Part shown: positions 8,001-16,380 of the stretch, piece after piece | Layout of the letters: each line of letters opens with the position of its first letter | Position numbering within the stretch: position 1 is the first letter of the stretch | NCBI RefSeq assembly: GCF_014191715.1 | Contig: NZ_JACHWY010000001.1 | Location: 1,178,001 to 1,242,000 of the forward strand | Direction of reading: 5' to 3' | DNA length: 64,000 bases | Source of the DNA: Litorivivens lipolytica | GTDB lineage: Bacteria; Pseudomonadota; Gammaproteobacteria; Pseudomonadales; Spongiibacteraceae | Notes under the pieces: generated by a model | Told to the model about the DNA's origin: nothing | The model's input: the letters and a program-made list of their open reading frames with translations, nothing else | The model's database searches: none | Position numbers and translations under genes: made by a program

Positions 8001-9677
8001 ATGAGGACCCAGTGGGCAACCTCTTTTCTGCTGCTGACTCTGTCTGGATTAGCGGCAGCAGAAGCAGACTCAGGGTGTCAGGCCTTCTACACCCGCAATG
8101 ATCCGCGCTTATTCGATTTTGTGGATACTCGCAAATCGATTGATTACTCCGCCTTTGATGGTATGACTATCGGTGAGATCGAGCCGGTCGTGCTACCTAT
8201 TTTCAATGAGAACGATCCGGACGAATCTAACCGGCTTTACCGACTGATCAATACCCTTCACATCGATACTCGCCCGTTTACAATCTCGCGCCAGCTTACT
8301 CTTGAAAGTGGCAAACCTCTTAAGGCAAAGCTGGTAGCCGAGAACGAACGCCTGCTACGGGAGAATGATTACCTGGCTGATGCCATGCTGGTACCTCGCC
8401 GGGCTTGCGGCGATGAAGTCGATCTGTTGGCGGTGGTGCGAGATATCTGGACGCTGACGCCATCGACGTCGTTTTCCCGCACCGGTGGCGAGAACAAAAG
8501 CAGCGTCGGTATCAGCGAATCTAACCTGCTGGGTACCGGGCAGTCGCTGGCGCTAGGTTATTTCCGCAATGATGACCGCAGTGGCTACAGTGTCAGCTAC
8601 GGACACGACCAATTGTTTAGCAACCATACCGAACTCGATCTGACCTACTCCGAAACGTCTGATGGCTCGGTTAAAGAGGCCGGCATTGCCCGCCCCTTCT
8701 ACTCTCTCAATACGCCCTGGTCCTACGGTGTGTATGCACTGCAGGAAGATCGCATCGACGATATTGATACGGCTCAGGAACGGCTAAATACCTTCAAAAC
8801 TGAGATTGAGCTCTATGAGGTCTACGGCGGCTGGTCACGTGGATTGATCGACAATGTGAGCCAGCGCTGGACGGTCGGCATTACCGAATCCTCTACCGTG
8901 TACACAGATCTCCCGGACAGCGCTATTGACCCGCCCGAAGATAGGCAATTGCGCTACCCGTGGATGGGTTGGGAATACATTGAAGACCGTTTCTGGACGA
9001 CGACCAATATCAATCAGATTGGCCGGCAGGAGGACATTCGTCTGGGCGCTTACTGGTCTACTCGCATGGGCTACGCCAGTGAAAATTGGGGGAGCAGCGA
9101 AGATGCGGTGTTATACAGCCTTCAACACCAATACACACTCAGTGTGGGCAGGCATCACATCATGCAGTTTTATGCGGGCATTGATGGTCGCTACAACACC
9201 AATACGGATAAGGCCAAAAGCACCTTTGCAAACTTTGAAACCCGATATTTTCATTTTATTGATCAGAAAAACCGCTGGTACGCGCGCCTGCGATTGGATG
9301 CGGGCCGCAATATTGAGCAAAACGAACAACTGACCAGTGGCGGCAACGACAACCTGAGGGGCTACCCCAATGATACCCAGCGCGGGAACCAGCGCTGGCT
9401 GCTCACGGTGGAGCGGCGCCATTTTACCGACTGGCATATCTTTAATCTGTTCAGGGTCGGCGCAGTCGCCTATATCGATGTGGGCCGCACGCGGGACACG
9501 GAAACGCCCCAGATAAACAATACCACCAACCTCGCGAACGTAGGCTTTGGTCTTCGCTTCAGTTCAAGCAAGGCCGGCAAGGACAAAGTAGTGCACCTCG
9601 ATATTGCCGTGCCCTTGCGTGAACGCTACAACATCGACAGCTATCAGATACTGGCAACCGGCAAAAGCGCCTTCTAG
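8001..9677 (+). CDS. Omp85/BamA-superfamily outer-membrane protein
   Basis: A 558-residue outer-membrane protein. It has a signal peptide (SFLLLTLSGLAAAEA). Residues ~60-155 look like one or a few POTRA-type modules (RLINTLHIDTR, LAVVRDIWTLTPSTSF). A C-terminal 16-strand-type barrel follows, with the RGYP motif equivalent to the conserved RGF/RGY of loop 6, a VGAVAYIDVGR segment and a terminal Phe. BamA is about 800 residues and TamA about 570, so this is a short-POTRA member and not BamA itself. The ATG lacks a strong RBS (GGGGAT 11 bases upstream). It converges with the downstream dehydrogenase, overlapping it by four bases. Cargo is unknown. Confidence 0.75.
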   Translation: MRTQWATSFLLLTLSGLAAAEADSGCQAFYTRNDPRLFDFVDTRKSIDYSAFDGMTIGEIEPVVLPIFNENDPDESNRLYRLINTLHIDTRPFTISRQLTLESGKPLKAKLVAENERLLRENDYLADAMLVPRRACGDEVDLLAVVRDIWTLTPSTSFSRTGGENKSSVGISESNLLGTGQSLALGYFRNDDRSGYSVSYGHDQLFSNHTELDLTYSETSDGSVKEAGIARPFYSLNTPWSYGVYALQEDRIDDIDTAQERLNTFKTEIELYEVYGGWSRGLIDNVSQRWTVGITESSTVYTDLPDSAIDPPEDRQLRYPWMGWEYIEDRFWTTTNINQIGRQEDIRLGAYWSTRMGYASENWGSSEDAVLYSLQHQYTLSVGRHHIMQFYAGIDGRYNTNTDKAKSTFANFETRYFHFIDQKNRWYARLRLDAGRNIEQNEQLTSGGNDNLRGYPNDTQRGNQRWLLTVERRHFTDWHIFNLFRVGAVAYIDVGRTRDTETPQINNTTNLANVGFGLRFSSSKAGKDKVVHLDIAVPLRERYNIDSYQILATGKSAF

Positions 9678-10786
9678 CCCTTGCGGGAAGGAATCCTGAA
9701 GATGCCATTATTCTCAGTCACTACGTAAATCAAGCCGGTCGGCCCCTGCTTGATATCGCGAACGCGACCAATACCTTCCAGCACCTGCTCGGTGCGGACC
9801 ACCCGATCACCGTCTAGGCGACAGAGCACCACATAGCCAAATTTCAATGAGCCCACCAGCAAATGCCCCTGCCACTCGGGGTAATGCTCGCTGGTGACAA
9901 AGGTCATACCAGAGGGGGCAATCGATGGCACCCAATAGTGGATGGGCGATTCGTAACCCTCTCGGGTCTGGCCTTCGGCAAACCGGGTGCCACTGTAATT
10001 GACACCATAGCTCAGAATCGGCCAGCCATAGTTGGCACCAGCTTTGACGATATTGATTTCATCGCCGCCACGCGGGCCGTGTTCGTGCAACCATAGCTCA
10101 CCCGTTTTCGGATTCAACGCCATACCTTGAGGGTTGCGGTGGCCCAGTGAATATATCGCTGGGAGCGCATTCTTCTGCACCACAAAAGGATTGTCATCAG
10201 GTACCTGACCGTCGTCCGTAAGCCGGTAAATCTTGCCGCCATCTTTGGAAAGATCCTGGGGGTTTTCATCCCGCGCGCCGCGATCACCAATGGAAAAATA
10301 CAGGTGACCCTTGCCGTCCAGAACGATACGACTGCCGTAGTGTTGGCCCCGCCCGGAGTTCGGCTCGCCCTTGTACAACACCTTGCTGTCGACCAGAGTT
10401 TTATCCTGTAAGCGGCCCCGAAGTACGGCTGTATTGCTGCCCCGCCCTTCGCCGGCTGGACTGGAGTAGGAGAGGTAAATCCAGCCGTTGTCGGCATAGT
10501 CCGGATGCACCGCCACATCCAATAAGCCGCCTTGTCCATTCACATCTACCTCTGGCAAACCGGCGATTGCCTGAAGTTTTCCATGGGCGGTCAAGCGATA
10601 GAATTCGCCCCGACGACTGGTGATCAGCATGTCACCGGAGGGCAACCAGGCCACACCCCAGGGCGAGCGAACGCCATCCGTTACCAACTCGGCGCGAAAA
10701 TCTGCCGTTGCGTTGTTGCAGGCACTCAGCAGGCCAACTAGTAGCGTGGATAACAAGAGCCGCATTAGAGCCGTAGTCGATTTCAT
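9674..10786 (-). CDS. PQQ-dependent soluble aldose sugar dehydrogenase (YliI/Asd-like) lipoprotein
   Basis: A 370-residue six-bladed beta-propeller of the glucose/sorbosone dehydrogenase family. The N-terminus has a signal ending in a lipobox (LLSAC), so the mature protein is probably lipid-anchored in the periplasm. Family motifs are SPWGVAWLPSGDMLIT, GSRIVLDGKGHLYFSIGDRG, YSLGHRNPQGMALNP and HEHGPRGGDEIN; the GHRNPQG and EHGPRGGDE loops carry PQQ and calcium ligands in characterised members. It oxidises aldoses such as glucose with PQQ, passing electrons to the respiratory chain. A GTG at 10792 is in frame, but the ATG at 10786 follows AGGATAGG at good spacing. No PQQ synthesis genes are in the window. 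Confidence 0.88.
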   Translation of the reverse strand: MKSTTALMRLLLSTLLVGLLSACNNATADFRAELVTDGVRSPWGVAWLPSGDMLITSRRGEFYRLTAHGKLQAIAGLPEVDVNGQGGLLDVAVHPDYADNGWIYLSYSSPAGEGRGSNTAVLRGRLQDKTLVDSKVLYKGEPNSGRGQHYGSRIVLDGKGHLYFSIGDRGARDENPQDLSKDGGKIYRLTDDGQVPDDNPFVVQKNALPAIYSLGHRNPQGMALNPKTGELWLHEHGPRGGDEINIVKAGANYGWPILSYGVNYSGTRFAEGQTREGYESPIHYWVPSIAPSGMTFVTSEHYPEWQGHLLVGSLKFGYVVLCRLDGDRVVRTEQVLEGIGRVRDIKQGPTGLIYVVTENNGIFRIPSRKG

Positions 10787-10929
10787 CGTCACCTATCCTG
10801 ACCAAGCGATTTAACGAAGTTCTAACACAGCCTATCTGTCAGTGAACAGTGATGCCGAAGGCTTGGCGCAAAAATACCGGTTTACGTCGTTAGATCCCAA
10901 GCGACATCATCTGAACTACGATCCTCTGC

Positions 10930-11754
10930 TTATTCTGGCACCAGCACCTGATAGCGCCAGCGGGCTTTGCCATCTTCGGTAAGAGTAGAGGAGAGTTTTG
11001 GCGCAAGCGTTTTGAAACGCTCCGGCGCCGTCCACGATGGGTTGACGGCAATTAAGCCCGATGACGTCATTCCCGGCTTATCATCGTCGGCAACGCCTAT
11101 TTCAAAGAGATGACTATTGCGCAGTCCGGCGCGTTTTACGTCCTTTTCCAGTTGATTTATGCGCTCGCGATCCACCACCGGATACCAGATCAGCACCTGG
11201 GTCTGGGCCATTTTATGCAGCGCACTAGTGGCGACTTTGACCACCGTCTGGTAATCGCTTTTGACTTCGTAGGAGGGATCAATCAAGACCAGAGCCCGGC
11301 GGCTAGCTGTAGGCAAGAGCCCCGGCAGCGCTTTAAAGCCATCCTCTTTACGCACGTAGTTACCCTTGCGCTGGCCGCAGTGCTGCTCGAGTTCGCGCAG
11401 CGTTGAGGGGTGGAGGTCGCACAACCAGGCTTTATCGCCCGGTCGCAACAAACGGGAAACCAGTAAGGGGGAGCCGGGATAGCGCTGGTTTTTTAAATCA
11501 TCCCGTAGATTATCCTGCAGAAGCGAAAGCTCCGGCATGGCATCCCAATCGAGTTTTAACACACCCTTTACCGCTTCACCGGTCTTGCGCGCCGCATCGG
11601 AATCCAGCCGGTACAAACCCGCCCCGGCATGGGTATCGATATAGTCGAAGGGTTTATCTTTCTTCTGCAGGTGGGCAACGCACTCCAATAGCAACCAGTG
11701 CTTGAGCACATCGGCGTAATTTCCGGCATGGTAGTGATGTTGGTAGCTGAGCAC
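10930..11754 (-). CDS. rlmJ: 23S rRNA (adenine(2030)-N6)-methyltransferase RlmJ
   Basis: A 274-residue protein with the diagnostic RlmJ start LSYQHHYHAGNYADVLKH, DTHAGAGLY for SAM binding and the catalytic LIDPSYE (a DPPY-type motif). It methylates N6 of A2030 in 23S rRNA. The start codon is GTG at 11752-11754, matching the MLSYRH start typical of the family. It stands alone on the minus strand between the sugar dehydrogenase and the catabolic operon. Confidence 0.96.
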   Translation of the reverse strand: MLSYQHHYHAGNYADVLKHWLLLECVAHLQKKDKPFDYIDTHAGAGLYRLDSDAARKTGEAVKGVLKLDWDAMPELSLLQDNLRDDLKNQRYPGSPLLVSRLLRPGDKAWLCDLHPSTLRELEQHCGQRKGNYVRKEDGFKALPGLLPTASRRALVLIDPSYEVKSDYQTVVKVATSALHKMAQTQVLIWYPVVDRERINQLEKDVKRAGLRNSHLFEIGVADDDKPGMTSSGLIAVNPSWTAPERFKTLAPKLSSTLTEDGKARWRYQVLVPE

Positions 11755-11805
11755 AGTAATGCCCCCTAGGTTCGAGGCGCGCTAAATTACCACAGCCGGG
11801 CGGCG

Positions 11806-13926
11806 CTAAATAGTCGCCGCCACCCTTGCGGCGTCGTGCATGGCGCCTTCAATGTAGGTCACACCACTGCAGTCCCCTACAGTATGCACGGAAAAGCCCT
11901 GATGGCTCAGCTTGTCAGCCAAACTCAGGTTGCCTTCGGCGCCTTTTGCGACCACAACATGGTCAGCGCCAAGATGACGAATCTGACCGCGGTAGTTGCG
12001 ATAAGCCACCTGTTGATCGCCGATGGCAATTTCACTGGCCTTGCTGATTAGCGTTACACCTTCTTCGCGCAGTTCGTCCAGCAGGCGCAGACGACGCACC
12101 AGATACAAGCCAGCGCCGGGACGTGAACTTTCCTCCAGTACGGTAACCTGCTTGCCGCGATGGGCGAGGTATTCTGCCAGCTCCAGGCCGACCAGTTCAC
12201 CACCAATAATGACCACCTTATCGCCCAGCGGCATCCAGTGACGGGTTGCGAGATTCACCAGAGAACGACGCTGGCTGGCGCCGGTCAGTGAACCGGCTGA
12301 CAGCATAAAGCGGGAAAAGCCGTCGAGTTTGTCGCGCAGGGAGCCCAGTTTTTCACCGAGCACCATCGCTCGCATTTCATCGCCGCTGAACACAAAGTCT
12401 TTATCGGCTCCGGGTATGGCCGGCATGGAGCGCGTAGCGCCGGTTGCGACCACAACCTCCTCGATACCAAGGCGCTTGAGTAACTCTGGCGTCGCTTCGG
12501 TGTTCAAATGAACATTTATCGGCAGCTGCCGAATCTGCCCTTTCAGCCAGTCGAGTAATTTGCCATTGGGCTCATAGGCAATTGCAGCGAATTGCAGAGT
12601 ACCGCCCAGCACGTGGCTTTTTTCAAGCAGAACCACATCGTGCCCGCGCAGCGTCAACCTGCGCGCAGCTTCCATTCCGCCGGGGCCGCCACCAATCACC
12701 GCAATACGACGGGGCTTGTCCGCTGGCGCAAGCAGGTTATCGGTTTCAAACGCCGTATCCGGATTGACCGCACATTTCACCGGCGACTCCAGATAAATCT
12801 GACTCACGCAGCAATAGCAGTAAACACAGGGTCGAATATCCTTGGCGCGGTTCTCTGCGAGCTTGCGCGGCAGATGGGGATCGGCCAGCAATTTGCGGCC
12901 CATACCGAAGAAATCGAAGTGACCTTCACCAATATGTTTACTGGCGTGTTCCGGTTCAATACGACCGGAAGTAATAACCGGGATATCCAATACCTGTTTA
13001 ATCGCCGTGGCGTTGGCAACCAAACGCTCCGGCGTATGGGGAATATTGGATTCCGAGTGCAGAGCGCCGCGCGAGGTGTCGTGATAGGCGCTCACGGTAA
13101 TCGCGTCCATGCCGGCATCTTGCGCCATGCGCGCTACGATTTTGGCATCTTCCAGTGAGATGCCATCGGCCTGCCCGAACTCTTCAGAATCCAGCTTGCA
13201 CCAGATCGGAAAGTCGCGACCGACTTCTTTGCGCACCGCCGCAATAATGTCCATCAACAGGCGCGCACGGTTTTCAACCGAGCCACCGTATTCATCATCA
13301 CGCTGATTGGTCAGCGGCGACAGAAATTCAGAGATCAGGTAACCGTGGCCTCCGTGGATTTCCAAGCCATCCATGCCCGCTTCACGCACACGGCGTGCGC
13401 CATCGGCAAACTTCTGCACCAGTACCTCGATGTCCTCTTTCGTCATCGGGTGCAGTTTCACGTCGAGTTTTTGTGAGGTTGCCGAGCGGGCGATTTCGTC
13501 CTTGAGCATGCCCGCTTCGAGGTCACTCTGCTTGAAGACTGGCATCGACGGAATCCACACCGGCCGGCCATGCTTCATATCTTCAACGCCGACCAAACCA
13601 CCAAAGTGGAGCTGGGAAATGATTTTGGCATCGTGACGATGTACCGCATCGGCAAGGTCACGCAAACCCGGAATAAATTTATCGTCAGAGATCGCGACCT
13701 GACGTGGCATATTGCCGCCGTGAGGCCAGGCCACACCGGCCACGCCCAGAGTCACCAGCGCCGCACCGCCCTTGGCCTGCTCTTCGTGAAAGGCGCGAAT
13801 ACGTTCGCCGCAATGCCCATCAGCTTCCGCAAGGTTCACCCCCATCGCCGTGACGAACATACGGTTTTTCAGGTTCAATGAACCAATGCGGCCGGGCTGC
13901 AGCAGGTAGTTGTAGTTTTTGAACAT
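11806..13926 (-). CDS. Old-yellow-enzyme/2,4-dienoyl-CoA reductase-type Fe-S flavoprotein (BaiCD/FadH-like)
   Basis: A 706-residue two-part oxidoreductase. The first ~370 residues are an FMN-binding TIM barrel (PGRIGSLNLKNRM, GMDGLEIHGGHGYL, FLSPLTNQRDDEYGGS). Cysteines at CVYCYCC and further on at VKCAVNP should hold a [4Fe-4S] cluster. The C-terminal half binds FAD (VIGGGPGGMEAARR) and NAD(P)H (IIGGELVGLELAEY). Relatives include FadH and the bile-acid enzymes BaiCD/BaiH, which reduce or desaturate conjugated enones. It is the last gene of a four-gene operon with the Rieske oxygenase, so a role on a steroid-type ring or an unsaturated CoA thioester is inferred. Confidence 0.85.
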   Translation of the reverse strand: MFKNYNYLLQPGRIGSLNLKNRMFVTAMGVNLAEADGHCGERIRAFHEEQAKGGAALVTLGVAGVAWPHGGNMPRQVAISDDKFIPGLRDLADAVHRHDAKIISQLHFGGLVGVEDMKHGRPVWIPSMPVFKQSDLEAGMLKDEIARSATSQKLDVKLHPMTKEDIEVLVQKFADGARRVREAGMDGLEIHGGHGYLISEFLSPLTNQRDDEYGGSVENRARLLMDIIAAVRKEVGRDFPIWCKLDSEEFGQADGISLEDAKIVARMAQDAGMDAITVSAYHDTSRGALHSESNIPHTPERLVANATAIKQVLDIPVITSGRIEPEHASKHIGEGHFDFFGMGRKLLADPHLPRKLAENRAKDIRPCVYCYCCVSQIYLESPVKCAVNPDTAFETDNLLAPADKPRRIAVIGGGPGGMEAARRLTLRGHDVVLLEKSHVLGGTLQFAAIAYEPNGKLLDWLKGQIRQLPINVHLNTEATPELLKRLGIEEVVVATGATRSMPAIPGADKDFVFSGDEMRAMVLGEKLGSLRDKLDGFSRFMLSAGSLTGASQRRSLVNLATRHWMPLGDKVVIIGGELVGLELAEYLAHRGKQVTVLEESSRPGAGLYLVRRLRLLDELREEGVTLISKASEIAIGDQQVAYRNYRGQIRHLGADHVVVAKGAEGNLSLADKLSHQGFSVHTVGDCSGVTYIEGAMHDAARVAATI

Positions 13927-13934
13927 CGTGACGA

Positions 13935-13974
13935 CTACCCCCTCACCCCTGCCCTCTCCCAGAGGGAGAGGCTG
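13935..13974. repeat. REP-like palindromic repeat overlapping the oxygenase stop codon
   Basis: The stretch CCCCTCACCCCTGCCCTCTC is followed by an imperfect hairpin (CTCTCCC-AGA-GGGAGAG). It is the same family as the repeat at 40741-40831. It spans the stop codon of the Rieske oxygenase and encodes its last residues (SPSGRGQG). Confidence 0.75.
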
Positions 13975-14947
13975 TTAAAAACTGGCCATACCACTTACGA
14001 AAGCGGTTAAAGGGGCCATCGCCATCACACAGCATGGGCTTTTCCAGATAGCGTTTGTGAGCCCAGATAATCCGGTCTTCATCCATCTGCTTGCGAATAT
14101 CATCGATGATTGCCTGCCCTACCCGACTGGCGGTTTTTCCCGCATCAGCGCGTTGAATAAAGGCATATTTTGCGACCGACTTTTCCGGGCCGATGGGCGA
14201 GATATTGGCCATCAGAACCGTGTCGCAGATACCGCTGAACTTCACCAGAGCGATGCCCGGGCCAATGCTGCTGTTTTCAATACTGCCGTGCACGGTGCCC
14301 TTGGGCGTATGCATTTCCGTTTTCAGAAAGCCATAACGCTTGTGCTCGTCAAACGACATCTCCGTCGGTGTAGGAACATCAGCAGTGCCATGCACAAAGA
14401 AAAAGTGGGCGGGATCGACGGCGTTTTCGCCAATCTCCTGCATGTGGGTATTGATCTCCCACTGGTAGGTTTTCATTTCGCCCCAGTCGGCGTTATCGGC
14501 GGCGGCTTCGGGAATAGGCTCCGGTTCAAAGGTCGGCGCAATATCCTCGGGGTGATACCACACGTAGATGCACTGGTTCAGTTCGCGCACCTGCCAGTTT
14601 TTAATCACCTTCTCGCAGCGCGCGACTTTGGGGGGCAGGTTTTTTGCGTAAGGTACCTTGGTGCACTCGCCATCGCCATTGTATTCCCAGCCGTGAAAGG
14701 GGCAGACAATACTCTCGCCATTCACTTGCGAACCGCCGCCCGCCTGATCGCGAATGCCATAACCCAGATGCGCTCCCATATGTGGGCAATAGGCATCTAG
14801 TACTTTGGCCTCACCGGATTCCGTTCGGAAGATCACCAATTCGGTATCAAAGTATTCCAAAGGCTTGGATTCACCGACAGCCAACTCATGGGAATAAAGC
14901 ACTTGAAACCAGCCATAAGGCATGGGCAGGGGAACACGTGTTGTCAT
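13943..14947 (-). CDS. Rieske non-heme iron oxygenase, KshA-like terminal oxygenase
   Basis: A 334-residue oxygenase. The Rieske [2Fe-2S] ligands are Cys54/His56 (YCPHMGAH) and Cys82/His85 (CPFHGW). The mononuclear iron site is ENAVDPAHFFFVH (about 174-186), with Asn175 and Asp178 bridging residues and His181/His186 as ligands. This length and architecture match 3-ketosteroid 9-alpha-hydroxylase oxygenase KshA and related oxygenases, which hydroxylate the steroid nucleus or side chain using a separate reductase. No reductase gene is adjacent, so electrons must come from elsewhere. The C-terminal tail is encoded by a palindromic repeat. It lies three bases after the SDR gene. Confidence 0.88.
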   Translation of the reverse strand: MTTRVPLPMPYGWFQVLYSHELAVGESKPLEYFDTELVIFRTESGEAKVLDAYCPHMGAHLGYGIRDQAGGGSQVNGESIVCPFHGWEYNGDGECTKVPYAKNLPPKVARCEKVIKNWQVRELNQCIYVWYHPEDIAPTFEPEPIPEAAADNADWGEMKTYQWEINTHMQEIGENAVDPAHFFFVHGTADVPTPTEMSFDEHKRYGFLKTEMHTPKGTVHGSIENSSIGPGIALVKFSGICDTVLMANISPIGPEKSVAKYAFIQRADAGKTASRVGQAIIDDIRKQMDEDRIIWAHKRYLEKPMLCDGDGPFNRFRKWYGQFLTASPSGRGQG

Positions 14948-14950
14948 GGT

Positions 14951-15715
14951 TTAACCTCGTACCGCACCACCACCGTCTACCGACAGCAGTTGGCCTGTGA
15001 TAAATGACGCTCGATCCGATGCCAGAAAGGCGACGGCTTCCGCGATTTCTTCCGGCTCACCCAGTCGATTCATCACCGCAACTTTTTTCAAGCCTTCGGC
15101 CATTTTTGGCTGTTCTTCAAAATACTTTTCCAAACCCGGGGTGCGAATCACACCGGGCGATATGGCATTAATACGAATGCCCTGACTGCCGTACTCAGCG
15201 GCAGAACTCTTGGTCAGAATATTCACGCCACCCTTGGCACTAGCATAGGCCGTGTTATAGGCCTGGCCGCGCAGCGAGGCGTTGGAGGAGATATTCACGA
15301 TCGCGCCACCACCTTGCGCCAGCATGGCTTCGATCTCGTGTTTCATACAAAGCCAGGTATTGGTCAGGCACATTTCCAGTGTCTGATCAAAAACGTCTTT
15401 GGTGAACTGATGGATCGGGCCACTGCCACGACTGACCGCGGCGTTGTTGCAAGCGACATCGAGTTTGCCAAACGCACTGACGGTACCTTCTACCATCTGT
15501 TTGACCTGATCTTCCTGGGTCACATCCACCTTCAGAAAGACGGCTTCGCCACCACTGGCCTTAATCAGTTCAACACATTCCTGACCGAAGGCTTCATTAA
15601 AATCAGCAACGGCAACTTTGGCGCCTTCACGGGCCAGCGTTTGACTGATGGCGCGGCCAATCCCCGAACCGCCGCCCGTCACCAAGGCCACTTTGTTCTC
15701 CAGTAATCCGGACAT
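14951..15715 (-). CDS. SDR-family NAD(P)-dependent dehydrogenase
   Basis: A 254-residue classical short-chain dehydrogenase. The cofactor motif is TGGGSGIG (about 14-21), followed by NNAA (about 91-94), the catalytic Ser in NISSNAS, and YASAK (Tyr and Lys of the active site). The C-terminus INAISPGVIRTPG, then SVDGGG is typical. An acidic residue after beta-2 (VADF) suggests NAD preference. Sitting between a membrane protein and a KshA-like oxygenase, it may oxidise a hydroxyl on a steroid-type substrate, such as a 3-, 7-, 12- or 17-hydroxyl; the exact position cannot be read. Flanking spacings are three bases on each side, so it is within an operon. Confidence 0.9.
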   Translation of the reverse strand: MSGLLENKVALVTGGGSGIGRAISQTLAREGAKVAVADFNEAFGQECVELIKASGGEAVFLKVDVTQEDQVKQMVEGTVSAFGKLDVACNNAAVSRGSGPIHQFTKDVFDQTLEMCLTNTWLCMKHEIEAMLAQGGGAIVNISSNASLRGQAYNTAYASAKGGVNILTKSSAAEYGSQGIRINAISPGVIRTPGLEKYFEEQPKMAEGLKKVAVMNRLGEPEEIAEAVAFLASDRASFITGQLLSVDGGGAVRG

Positions 15716-15718
15716 GCT

Positions 15719-16237
15719 TTAACTCTCTTGTACTTGATAGTCGTTCACATCAACACACACGGCCATATGCACCATAGGCGGCACCATGCAGCCGGCAACG
15801 AGTCCCGCCCAAACCCCTTTGGTAAGCGCAAACTGCAGAGGAGACAGGTTCTCTATGTGCATGAGCGCAAAGACAGCAGCTGTGGGGGGAACAAACAGAG
15901 CCGCGCCCAACAAGCCCAGCAGCAAGGCACTCAAGGCCAGATGACGGCGGGCAAGAAACCGGATCAGCTGGCCATAACTGTTGTCAGACAGCGCTACCGG
16001 CTCCAGCTTGCCCTGTCGCACCTTGCGGCGGGACAGCGGCACAACAATCAGGGTCACGATGAACAGCAGAATCAGGCCGGTGGCAAAAAAATCCACCAAT
16101 AGACCGTGGCCACCCCAGACCGGAATTGCCTCCTTCGCACGGACGAGCAACCAGGCAATCACGCCATTAAAAAAGCAATTGGTGATACCATTAGTCACGG
16201 CCTCGTGGCGCACCTGCGCAGCAAACTGTGTGCTCAT
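15719..16237 (-). CDS. Unknown integral membrane protein, first gene of the catabolic operon
   Basis: A 172-residue protein with about four predicted membrane segments (ITNCFFNGVIAWLLV, LLVDFFATGLILLFIVTLIVV, LALSALLLGLLGAALFV, and a C-terminal TKGVWAGLVAGCMVPPM). I do not recognise the family. The frame continues upstream to 16294, but I chose the ATG at 16237 because AAGGGG sits seven bases before it. It is followed after three bases by the SDR and diverges from the AraC regulator. Membrane location at the head of the operon would fit a role in substrate entry or sensing, but that is speculation. Confidence 0.75.
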   Translation of the reverse strand: MSTQFAAQVRHEAVTNGITNCFFNGVIAWLLVRAKEAIPVWGGHGLLVDFFATGLILLFIVTLIVVPLSRRKVRQGKLEPVALSDNSYGQLIRFLARRHLALSALLLGLLGAALFVPPTAAVFALMHIENLSPLQFALTKGVWAGLVAGCMVPPMVHMAVCVDVNDYQVQES

Positions 16238-16380
16238 TGTGTCAGCCCCTTTCGGCAAGTTATTGTCATAGCACACAGTGTAGTAGAGGCACATTTACCC
16301 AATAGCACAAATTGGCGCATTTTCACCGGCATTTAAGTTCGCTGCGGCAAGTCATTCATAACACTGGAAAAAAGGCTGGC

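Noticed and set aside
7798-8019. 73-residue minus-strand ORF in the gap before the Omp85 gene
   Set aside because: Unremarkable composition, overlaps the Omp85 signal peptide region, no homology I can recognise.
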